Positions 1 to 6,069 of a stretch of 9,295 nt of DNA are shown here, in pieces. Position 1 is the first letter of the stretch. Every line of letters begins with the position of its first letter. The stretch is from an uncultured Pirellula sp. (GTDB lineage: Bacteria; Planctomycetota; Planctomycetia; Pirellulales; Pirellulaceae): positions 1 through 9,295 of the forward strand of contig CAILTZ010000881.1 in the NCBI GenBank assembly GCA_903837255.1, given 5' to 3'. The notes beneath the pieces were generated by a model that searched no databases, had not been told where the DNA came from, and worked only from the letters and a program-made list of their open reading frames with translations. The position numbers and the translations under genes were made by a program.

Positions 1-724
1 CCCCGTGTGCCATGCTTGGATACCTCAAGAGTCGGCGGATTCCAAAATCCTGGAATCCAAACTTGCGATCGGGACCAGCGAGTCTCGATTGATGATGATC
101 GAACCGACCAGCGAGCAGCGTCTCGATGGAACATTCCGCGAACCGCCCGTTGCGTTCGTCCCAGGATTGACCTCCGAAGGCCTGGTCGCCGAATGGGATG
201 TCTTGTATTCCGACGGAACTCTTCACAAGATCTCTAACCTGACCCGGGCCGGGGACGTTTTGGCTCCAGGAGCAACCCTCGAAGCACGGCTTGATCGGCT
301 CGGTGTTCGAGCCGTCTCAGGAAACTGGCTATGGGGTAACCACGGCTCAGCCGCAGGCCGATGTGTCGAGCTGTTTTTGGGGAAACTACCAAGCGGGGAA
401 ACCGGTACCATTGCCGCTAATCATTTGCACCAACCGCTCGTCGATCGAGCTCTTACGGTGCGGCCCGAGCAAGCCCGGTTGCTGGGAGCCACCCGACTCA
501 AAGATGGCAGCCTGATGGGTGTGGCCAGCGGCCCGAATCGGATTTTGCACCTATTCTCCGCCGATCTGAGGCTCATGGACCAAGCCTCATTTAGCTCCCG
601 AATCCTCGGTGCAAGTGTGATTGGCTCTCAGGCAGATCTGAAGCTTGTGGTGGCTCTGGAGCGCGAGGTCTCTTGTTGGACCATTGACGTTCCGGATACC
701 GTGCCGGTAAATTCACGCCGGTAA
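1..724 (+). CDS. 3' part of an unrecognised gene (possible beta-propeller-like C-terminus)
   Basis: The reading frame is open from the window edge (first whole codon at 2-4) to TAA at 722-724, so this is the C-terminal part, about 240 codons, of a longer protein. The GTG at 5 is only the first possible start inside the window and is probably not the real one. I do not recognise the family. Short hydrophobic strands alternate with Gly/Asp turns, for example the WDVLYSDGTLHKIS segment (about 203-244) and a final strand ending in CWTID near 670-690. This would fit the last blades of a WD- or PQQ-type beta-propeller, but no diagnostic repeat is clear. It lies 39 nt upstream of the ATP-grasp gene on the same strand and may belong to that operon. 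Confidence 0.6.
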   Translation, partial: PVCHAWIPQESADSKILESKLAIGTSESRLMMIEPTSEQRLDGTFREPPVAFVPGLTSEGLVAEWDVLYSDGTLHKISNLTRAGDVLAPGATLEARLDRLGVRAVSGNWLWGNHGSAAGRCVELFLGKLPSGETGTIAANHLHQPLVDRALTVRPEQARLLGATRLKDGSLMGVASGPNRILHLFSADLRLMDQASFSSRILGASVIGSQADLKLVVALEREVSCWTIDVPDTVPVNSRR

Positions 725-763
725 AGTAGCCGAAATCTTCGAATCAATCACTAGGCAACCTCG

Positions 764-1738
764 ATGAAACCTTGGGCCATCTACCACGAACACCAGCATT
801 GGTTTCGTCCCCTTTTTGCAGAACTAGACCGTCGTGGAATCCCGACCCTGGCGCTCGATCCACGAGCCCATTGGTACGATCCGAGCCAGCATGAGTCCCC
901 GTATGGCTTGGTCTTCAATCGCATGAGCCCGTCGGCTTACCTGCGAGGAGGCCTGCAAGGCACCTTCTACACCCTGCAATGGCTCGACCATTTGGAACGC
1001 CTCGGTGTACCGGTGGTCAACGGACTCACGGCATTTACCATCGAGACGAGCAAAGCTCGCCAACTGACCCTTCTTGAGAGCCTGGGGCTAGGCTACCCTC
1101 GATCGCGGGTGCTCAATCACCCGAGCCAGATTGCTCAGGCCATCGAGGGTTTAAGATTCCCGATCGTTCTTAAAGCCAACATCGGCGGTTCAGGGGCAGG
1201 GATTGTTAGGTTTGATACCGAGCAAGCCATCTACGAGACAGCCCGAGCCAACGGACTGGATTTTGGGATCGATCATACGGCCTTAGTCCAGGAGTACATA
1301 CCGGCCCGCGGAGGGCACATCGTGCGCGTGGAACTGCTGGGTGGCAAGTTCCTTTATGCCATCGAGGTATTTACCAGTGGCGAGTCGTTCAATCTCTGCC
1401 CTGCGGACATTTGCCAACGCTCCGACGGGGTCGAATTGGTCCGGTCGGCGTGTCCGATCGACGCACCTAAATCGGGCTTGAGGGTCCAGGCTTGCAGGCC
1501 TTCTGCGGAGATCACCACCGCTTGCGAAGCGATCATGAAGCATGCGCAGATCGATGTCGGCGGGATCGAACTGATGATCGATGATCGCGATGGCAGCGTC
1601 GTATATTACGATATCAACGCGCTTTCAAACTTCGTCGCCGATCCGGTCAACGTCGTCGGATTCGATCCTTTTTCGCGTTTGGCGGATTATCTCGTCGAGC
1701 GATCCCAACACAGCGGCGTTCCGTCGAGGAGAGCATGA
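764..1738 (+). CDS. ATP-grasp domain protein (RimK/LysX-like ligase)
   Basis: A 324-aa protein with an ATP-grasp fold. Such enzymes use ATP to make an acyl-phosphate from a carboxylate and couple it to an amine or thiol. Residues 1-90 form a pre-ATP-grasp Rossmann-like region. The ATP-binding lysine is probably K137 in PIVLKANIGG, followed by the glycine-rich loop GGSGAG (141-146). VQEYIP (175-180) is the hinge segment with the adenine-contacting acidic residue. GGIELMID (266-273) and YYDINAL (281-287) supply the Mg2+-binding E269 and N285. It has no N-terminal signal and should be cytosolic. No good Shine-Dalgarno precedes the ATG at 764. The stop at 1736-1738 overlaps the start of the flavin monooxygenase gene, indicating translational coupling. 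The family is secure from motifs; the substrate is unknown. MAA-type MysC ligases are longer, so it is not a clear MysC. Confidence 0.85.
   Translation: MKPWAIYHEHQHWFRPLFAELDRRGIPTLALDPRAHWYDPSQHESPYGLVFNRMSPSAYLRGGLQGTFYTLQWLDHLERLGVPVVNGLTAFTIETSKARQLTLLESLGLGYPRSRVLNHPSQIAQAIEGLRFPIVLKANIGGSGAGIVRFDTEQAIYETARANGLDFGIDHTALVQEYIPARGGHIVRVELLGGKFLYAIEVFTSGESFNLCPADICQRSDGVELVRSACPIDAPKSGLRVQACRPSAEITTACEAIMKHAQIDVGGIELMIDDRDGSVVYYDINALSNFVADPVNVVGFDPFSRLADYLVERSQHSGVPSRRA
1727..1731 (+). promoter_or_regulatory. Shine-Dalgarno AGGAG favouring the LLM start at 1738
   Basis: AGGAG lies at the end of the ATP-grasp coding sequence. The sequence offers two consecutive ATG codons, at 1735 and 1738. 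The spacing is 3 nt to the first and 6 nt to the second, so the second fits normal initiation better and gives a one-base TGATG stop/start overlap. Confidence 0.6.
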
Positions 1739-2784
1739 TGCGGTTTGGATATTGGTTACCGGTCTTTGGCGGCTGGCTTAGGAATGTTCCCGACGAAGGG
1801 ATGCAAGCCTCCTGGGACTACGTCAAGCGATTGGCGCAGCGAAGCGAGCAGCTCGGCTACGACATGAGCCTGATCGCCGAGTTGAATCTCAACGACATCA
1901 AGGGCATCCAAGCACCATCGCTAGACGCTTGGTCCACCGCGGCGGCTCTGATGGCAGTCACCGAGCGCATCGAATGGATGGTGGCTGTCCGCCCTACCTT
2001 TCACTCCCCTGCCCTGCTGGCCAAACAAGCTGCAAACATCGACCATATCGGTGGACAGGGACGACTGAGCATCAACGTCGTTTCGAGTTGGTGGCAGGAC
2101 GAAGCAGAAAAATACGGCGTCGAGTTCGAAAAGCACGATCGACGCTACGAGCGAACCAGCGAATGGCTCGATATCGTCGATGCGCTCTGGAGCAAAGACG
2201 GTGTCGACTACCAAGGCGACTTTTATCGCGTCAAAGAGTCGATGCTGCAACCCAAACCGCTGACAAAACCAAGGCCCACCATTTACGCTGGGGGAGAGTC
2301 CGAGGCGGCCAAGGATTTAATCGCCGCCAAGTGCGATGCCTACCTCATGCACGGCGATCCACCCCGGCGGGTCTCGGCCAAGATCCAGGACATGCGAGCC
2401 CGCCGAGAGAAACTCGGACTCCCTCCGATGACCTTCGGCCTGGCTGCCTATGCAATCACCCGCCCTACAGAGCAGCAAGCCGCCAGTGAGCTTCAGCGGA
2501 TTACCGATGTGAAACAATCGGCTCTGGGTTATCAAAACTACCAACAGTGGCTTGCCGGAACCCAATTGGACCGCCAGGTCAGCCTCGAGGATTACTCGGT
2601 CAGCAACCGGGGATTGCAGGCCGGATTGATCGGTTCTCATGAGCAGGTCCAAGATCGAATCGGCGAGTTTCAGGACATCGGCGTGGATCTGCTACTGCTC
2701 CAATGCAGCCCTCAAATGGAGGAAATGGAACGATTCTCCGAATGCGTGATAAGACACTTTGGACAAAGTTCAACCGCAGGTTAG
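1738..2784 (+). CDS. LLM-class FMNH2-dependent monooxygenase, SsuD/SfnG-like
   Basis: A 348-aa TIM-barrel protein of the bacterial luciferase-like family, which uses FMNH2 from a partner reductase and O2 to oxygenate a substrate. The whole length aligns in my memory with alkanesulfonate monooxygenase SsuD and more closely with dimethylsulfone monooxygenase SfnG. Seen features are an N-terminal strand FGYWLPVFGG (3-12), the SP-ALLAKQAANIDH helix (90-103), INVVSSWW (112-119) matching NVVSGW of SfnG, HDRRYERTSEWL (133-144), GDFYRVKES...LQPKPL (160-175), and the phosphate-binding IYAGGESEAAKD (182-193). LIGSHEQVQDRI (297-308) is the usual C-terminal motif. The start at 1738 is preferred over 1735 on ribosome-site spacing. 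The family is secure, but the natural substrate is not: operon context points to a biosynthetic tailoring step as readily as sulfur scavenging. No flavin reductase gene is visible in the window. Confidence 0.88.
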   Translation: MRFGYWLPVFGGWLRNVPDEGMQASWDYVKRLAQRSEQLGYDMSLIAELNLNDIKGIQAPSLDAWSTAAALMAVTERIEWMVAVRPTFHSPALLAKQAANIDHIGGQGRLSINVVSSWWQDEAEKYGVEFEKHDRRYERTSEWLDIVDALWSKDGVDYQGDFYRVKESMLQPKPLTKPRPTIYAGGESEAAKDLIAAKCDAYLMHGDPPRRVSAKIQDMRARREKLGLPPMTFGLAAYAITRPTEQQAASELQRITDVKQSALGYQNYQQWLAGTQLDRQVSLEDYSVSNRGLQAGLIGSHEQVQDRIGEFQDIGVDLLLLQCSPQMEEMERFSECVIRHFGQSSTAG

Positions 2785-2862
2785 AATACACCACCCTCCT
2801 GCTATCGAGTCCTGCCCGAGACGCTCTGCCAACCTCCCTCGTCCTTTGGTTCCCCACCGAAA

Positions 2863-4047
2863 ATGTCCTCGATCCCCTGGTCGATCTCCGAAGATTCCTT
2901 GGACGTAAATTTTTCCGTCCCGCAGCTTCTGAGGCTCCGATTCACGCGTGACTGTTTTGGAAGCGATTGGGAGAGTCTCATGCCACTGTTCCATAGCGAC
3001 AGCGGGCGAGCCCGATTGCAGTGGTGGATCGATGAATCGGTCGCCAACGCTCAGCCAATGCTTGTGCCGAGCATCCAACGCCGACTGCAAGAACATGCCT
3101 CTGCCTTGGAATTGGTCTCCGATCTGCACATCGTCCCCGGAGGAGAACAGGTCAAAAACGATACGAAGTACGTCGACCAAATCTTCTCGACGATCGAACG
3201 CGATGGACTCGACCGCCGCTCGTACATCCTGGCCGTCGGTGGAGGTGCTCTACTGGATGCTGTCGGATATGCCGCCAGCATCGCCCATCGCGGGATACGT
3301 TTGGTAAGATTCCCAACCACCACGTTGGCCCAAGCCGACTCGGGGGTAGGGGTTAAGAACGCGATCAACGCTTTTGGTAAAAAGAACTGGAAAGGCACCT
3401 TTGGAGTTCCATGGGGAGTGGTCAACGATCAAGGATTGCTGTCGAAACTTTCCGACCGAGATTTTCGTGCAGGCTTTTCTGAATCGGTCAAAGTCTCTCT
3501 GCTGAAAAGCCCCTCGGCGTTTCGATTCTTGTGCCAGCATGCCAAGGATATCGCGCAGAGAGATTGGACCGCCGTGATGCCAGCGATTCGATCCAGTGTC
3601 CTGATGCACTTGCACCACATCACCCATGGCGGGGATCCCTTCGAGATGCAGGAAGCTAGGCCGCTGGATTTCGGCCACTGGTCTGCCCACAAGCTCGAAC
3701 AGATTACCGGATATCAACTCCGTCATGGCGAAGCCGTATCCATAGGAGTGGCCCTCGATACACTCTACTCGCACCTGATGTTCGGCCTGGATCGCCAAGA
3801 CGCCTTGAATGCCGTCCAAGCCCTCTTGGATCTTCACCTACCCATCTACGATCCAGCCCTAGCCGCTAACACGGTTTTTGAGGGGCTCGAAGAGTTTCGA
3901 CAGCACCTCGGGGGGCGCCTGACATTGACGATGCTCAAAGGCCTCGGGAATGTCCATGTGGTTCATGATGTCGATCAGACTGTTATGGAGGAGTCGATCC
4001 GCTGGCTCTCGAGAATCAACGCAAGCCAGACTGCCCTGGTGTCTTGA
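2863..4047 (+). CDS. 3-dehydroquinate synthase-family cyclase, EboD-like
   Basis: A 394-aa sugar-phosphate cyclase of the dehydroquinate synthase fold, NAD+- and metal-dependent. The NAD site is AVGGGALLDAVGYAA (124-138). The catalytic loop is PTTTLAQADSGVGVKNA (151-167) followed by FGKKNWKGTF (171-180). FSESVKVSLL (205-214) carries E207 (metal ligand) and K210. PLDFGHWSAH (267-276) carries H272 (metal), and H276 corresponds to the second histidine of the classical motif. LRHGEAVSIG (286-295) carries H288 (metal). Classical AroB has LNFGHTFGH, so the Asn is replaced by Asp (D269). PGGEQVKND (92-100), GGDPFE (256-261) and RPLDFGHW match my memory of EboD proteins from the ebo operon of cyanobacteria and others. 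The N-terminal 20 residues are unlike the family and the true start may be downstream. No Shine-Dalgarno is seen. It lies 78 nt after the LLM gene. Reaction product unknown; housekeeping AroB is less likely. Confidence 0.88.
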   Translation: MSSIPWSISEDSLDVNFSVPQLLRLRFTRDCFGSDWESLMPLFHSDSGRARLQWWIDESVANAQPMLVPSIQRRLQEHASALELVSDLHIVPGGEQVKNDTKYVDQIFSTIERDGLDRRSYILAVGGGALLDAVGYAASIAHRGIRLVRFPTTTLAQADSGVGVKNAINAFGKKNWKGTFGVPWGVVNDQGLLSKLSDRDFRAGFSESVKVSLLKSPSAFRFLCQHAKDIAQRDWTAVMPAIRSSVLMHLHHITHGGDPFEMQEARPLDFGHWSAHKLEQITGYQLRHGEAVSIGVALDTLYSHLMFGLDRQDALNAVQALLDLHLPIYDPALAANTVFEGLEEFRQHLGGRLTLTMLKGLGNVHVVHDVDQTVMEESIRWLSRINASQTALVS

Positions 4048-4169
4048 AATCCAACCTAGCAGTCAGTAGTAGTCCTGGGTTGGCCCCCTGGATCGCAACG
4101 CGTCAACAAAAACGCCCAACAATTTAAAGTTCAAAAAAAGATGCCAATGCCCCTGCTTGTCGGTTCGGG

Positions 4170-4175
4170 TATACT
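4170..4175 (+). promoter_or_regulatory. possible -10 element (TATACT) of msrB
   Basis: TATACT sits 58 nt before the msrB start in the 185-nt gap after the cyclase gene. No convincing -35 hexamer lies 16-18 nt upstream, so the call rests on the -10 match and position only. The rest of the gap contains a weak inverted repeat (CCAACC at 4051-4056 with GGTTGG at 4078-4083) without a T-run, which is not a convincing terminator. Confidence 0.3.
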
Positions 4176-4221
4176 AACACGCGTAAAAATGCTCCGGCAC
4201 TCTCAGGCATACTCCCTTTCC

Positions 4222-4227
4222 AAGAGG
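4222..4227 (+). promoter_or_regulatory. ribosome binding site of msrB (AAGAGG)
   Basis: AAGAGG ends 5 nt before the ATG at 4233. It is one of the few clear Shine-Dalgarno matches in this window and supports the long, signal-peptide-containing start. Confidence 0.6.
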
Positions 4228-4232
4228 TTATC

Positions 4233-4949
4233 ATGCAATCGAACCCGTCGTGTTGCTCCCTGGGGAAACTCCCCTGGATTCTCCCGCTGATCGCTCTGGC
4301 TCTCCTCGTAGCTCTGCTGGCAAAATCGACAGGCAATGCCCTAGCTGTCGATCCTCCCAAAACCACCAAAGAGGATTCCAAACAACAGGCTAAAGAGGAC
4401 AATGGCAAAGAAACCGCCAAAGTGGCCGTGGGACGCGGCGGTCAGACCAACCCCAAATCGACTGCAGGCAAAGGTAAAAAAATGAGTGAACCCGAATACA
4501 ACAAACTCACCCCAGAAGAACGCTGGGTTCTACTCAACAAGGGAACCGAGTACGCCTTCACCGGCAAGTACACCGACCACTTCGTCGAGGGGACCTACAT
4601 TTGCAAGCGATGCAATGCTCCGTTGTACACGTCCGACGATAAGTTCCATAGCGGATGCGGTTGGCCAGCCTTCGACGATGAAATCAAAGGCTCGATCCGT
4701 CGAGAAACCGATGCCGATGGCTCCCGCATCGAAATCACTTGCAAAAACTGCGGTGGTCACCTCGGCCACGTATTCAATGGCGAGAAAATGACCAAAAAGG
4801 ACTCTCGCCATTGCGTCAACAGCATCTCGATCAAGTTTGTTCCAAAGGGCAAAGAGTTGCCACCGGTGATCACTGCCAAAAAAGCCGAAGAGCCTACAGC
4901 CAAGGGTTCAGAGGAAACACCCAAGGCAGATCCGCTGAAGAAACCCTAG
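4233..4949 (+). CDS. msrB: peptide-methionine (R)-S-oxide reductase MsrB, exported form
   Basis: A 238-aa protein that reduces methionine-R-sulfoxide in oxidised proteins using a catalytic cysteine. Residues 1-38 are a signal sequence: K12, a hydrophobic core about 14-30, and a type I signal peptidase site after ALA at 36-38. There is no lipobox. Residues 39-83 are a Lys/Glu/Thr-rich, probably disordered linker. The MsrB domain spans about 88-204: the four zinc cysteines are C124/C127 and C170/C173 (CKNCGGHLGHVF), GCGWPAF (141-147) is the substrate-loop motif with C142 as a candidate resolving cysteine, and RHCVNSISIKF (192-202) holds the catalytic C194. A charged Lys/Glu/Pro tail follows (205-238). 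It should act in the periplasm or on the outer face of the inner membrane. An internal ATG at 4482 (M84) with its own AAAGG could give a cytosolic form. It converges on the downstream minus-strand gene with 4 nt between stops. Confidence 0.95.
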   Translation: MQSNPSCCSLGKLPWILPLIALALLVALLAKSTGNALAVDPPKTTKEDSKQQAKEDNGKETAKVAVGRGGQTNPKSTAGKGKKMSEPEYNKLTPEERWVLLNKGTEYAFTGKYTDHFVEGTYICKRCNAPLYTSDDKFHSGCGWPAFDDEIKGSIRRETDADGSRIEITCKNCGGHLGHVFNGEKMTKKDSRHCVNSISIKFVPKGKELPPVITAKKAEEPTAKGSEETPKADPLKKP

Positions 4950-4953
4950 CCGA

Positions 4954-5853
4954 TCACTCTAGGCTCTTTGCAATCTCTCCACCCTGACGCGTGCAGAGCG
5001 CTTGGTAGATATCCAAATCGATGTTATCGGAGATCAAGCGGGTCGAGCCATCTCCGAGCACGATATGAATACCGGGCCCATGCTGGCTGGAAAAATCCTC
5101 GAAATGACCGACCTTGCTGTTGGGTGTGTGGTCGGCGACACCCAAGAACCTAGCTCCTGGCTCGGCAGCCTGGGCTATCCAACCGTGCCAAACAGAACCG
5201 CCCAATCGGCTGGATCGCTCGCCGACAATCATCGTATTGCTCAGTCCGTCTAGAATGTCCTTCAATCGGGTTGGTGAATTGCCGTAAAAAGTCCCATTGG
5301 CGTTGTAGGGGACTTCGGCGATTTCCATGGTTCCGAAGGCACCTGGATAATTGAACTTGGCGATACGAAACAACTTGGGCCCTTCGTCGACGTTATGACC
5401 CTCGTGTTCTTCCTCCTCTGGCTCTCCGGTATCCATTCCGATTTCAAAGGTGTTTCCACCGATGTCCGACGGGCAGATAAAGGTCGGCACGACCTGCATC
5501 AAGCTGGCTTGATTGACCGGTGCGTCGATAGGGGACTTCAGATCGATTCCGTTGTAAATGGAGTTGGACTCGATGTGTGGCAGAATCGCATGAGCCCAGC
5601 TCCATCCTGGAAGCTTCGATTGGCGGAAATCCACCCAACCGCTTGGTAATCTGCGATGTGCGCCTTCGTAGTTCATCAGCGCTAGGCCAATTTGACGCTG
5701 ATTGCTCATGCACTGGGCTCGACGGGCTGCCTCTCTGGCGGCTTGGACCGCCGGGAGCAGCAACCCGACCAAGATGCCGATGATTGCTAGAACCACAAGC
5801 AGTTCCACCAAGGTGAAACCGGATCGTTTGGAAATCTGTTTGCTTTTGATCAT
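4954..5853 (-). CDS. DUF1559 protein with type IV prepilin-like N-terminus (pseudopilin-like)
   Basis: A 299-aa protein of the DUF1559 group, greatly expanded in planctomycetes. The prepilin leader KRSG is cut before F13 by prepilin peptidase, and the conserved E17 (+5) and hydrophobic helix 13-35 follow (FTLVELLVVLAIIGILVG), then the usual AREAARRAQC. The DUF1559 body shows SNQRQIGLALMNYE (50-63), LPSGW (69-73), FICPSD (125-130), LSNTMIVGERS (204-214) and the C-terminal HGPGIHIVLGDGSTRLIS (258-275). The reading frame extends upstream to a TTG at 5910, but the ATG at 5851-5853 puts the cleavage motif at the normal distance. An acidic, His-containing stretch at 141-160 appears to be an insertion. 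It is probably inner-membrane anchored or assembled into a pseudopilus; individual roles in this family are unknown. Confidence 0.9.
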   Translation of the reverse strand: MIKSKQISKRSGFTLVELLVVLAIIGILVGLLLPAVQAAREAARRAQCMSNQRQIGLALMNYEGAHRRLPSGWVDFRQSKLPGWSWAHAILPHIESNSIYNGIDLKSPIDAPVNQASLMQVVPTFICPSDIGGNTFEIGMDTGEPEEEEHEGHNVDEGPKLFRIAKFNYPGAFGTMEIAEVPYNANGTFYGNSPTRLKDILDGLSNTMIVGERSSRLGGSVWHGWIAQAAEPGARFLGVADHTPNSKVGHFEDFSSQHGPGIHIVLGDGSTRLISDNIDLDIYQALCTRQGGEIAKSLE

Positions 5854-5937
5854 TTTCGTCGCGCCCGTTGAGCTAGCCCGCACTATTGGAAAAAAAGAGT
5901 TTCGACCCAAGCCATGTCGTTTGCGTAACTTCCAAGG

Positions 5938-5965
5938 ATTTTATCTTCTTACGCAATCAGGTCAA
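5938..5965 (-). promoter_or_regulatory. sigma-70-type promoter of the DUF1559 gene
   Basis: Read on the minus strand, TTGACC (5965-5960) is followed after 16 nt by TAAAAT (5943-5938). Both are close to the -35 and -10 consensus. The implied transcript start near 5931 leaves a leader of about 78 nt before the ATG at 5853. This is the best promoter match in the window, though unconfirmed. Confidence 0.5.
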
Positions 5966-5970
5966 TTTGG

Positions 5971-5991
5971 TTTTGCAAAAAGATTGCAAAA
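5971..5991. repeat. inverted repeat TTTTGCAA-N5-TTGCAAAA upstream of the DUF1559 promoter
   Basis: Perfect 8-bp arms at 5971-5978 and 5984-5991 are separated by 5 nt. The repeat lies just upstream of the -35 hexamer of the minus-strand promoter, a typical site for an activator or an UP-element-like AT-rich sequence. It also follows the sigma-gene terminator. It may be an operator; AT-richness makes chance pairing more likely than for a GC-rich repeat. Confidence 0.4.
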
Positions 5992-6000
5992 GAGACGTTT

Positions 6001-6039
6001 AAGCAAAAGCCCCGCGACCCCATAGAGGTCGCGGGGCTT
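6001..6039 (-). terminator. intrinsic terminator of the sigma-factor gene
   Basis: A perfect 13-bp stem pairs 6007-6019 with 6027-6039 (AAGCCCCGCGACC and its complement) around a 7-nt loop (6020-6026). On the minus strand it begins 31 nt after the sigma-gene stop, and transcription would run from the GC-rich stem into TTTTGCTT. On the plus strand no T-run follows, so it is directional. Confidence 0.88.
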
Positions 6040-6069
6040 GAAATTGAAGGTAAAGGAGCTAGCAAAAGC

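Noticed and set aside
1929..2489. Plus-strand frame of 186 codons inside the LLM gene
   Set aside because: It is an Arg-rich alternative frame of a clearly conserved protein, with no domain of its own.
3250..3837. Minus-strand frame of 195 codons antisense to the cyclase
   Set aside because: The plus-strand frame holds all cyclase motifs; the antisense frame is a by-product of codon use.
764..4047. Mycosporine-like amino acid cluster (MysA-MysB-MysC)
   Set aside because: No O-methyltransferase is present, the ATP-grasp protein is shorter than MysC, and the cyclase motifs fit EboD better than the DDGS type.
4051..4083. Terminator after the cyclase gene
   Set aside because: The CCAACC/GGTTGG stem is only 6 bp with a 21-nt loop and no T-run follows.
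4239..4260. Lipoprotein signal in MsrB because of Cys-Cys at residues 7-8
   Set aside because: The cysteines precede the hydrophobic core; no lipobox follows it, and the ALA site at 36-38 fits signal peptidase I instead.
5854..5910. Upstream extension of the DUF1559 gene to a TTG at 5910
   Set aside because: It would add 19 residues before the prepilin leader; the ATG at 5853 places the KRSG/FTLVE site at the usual distance from the start.
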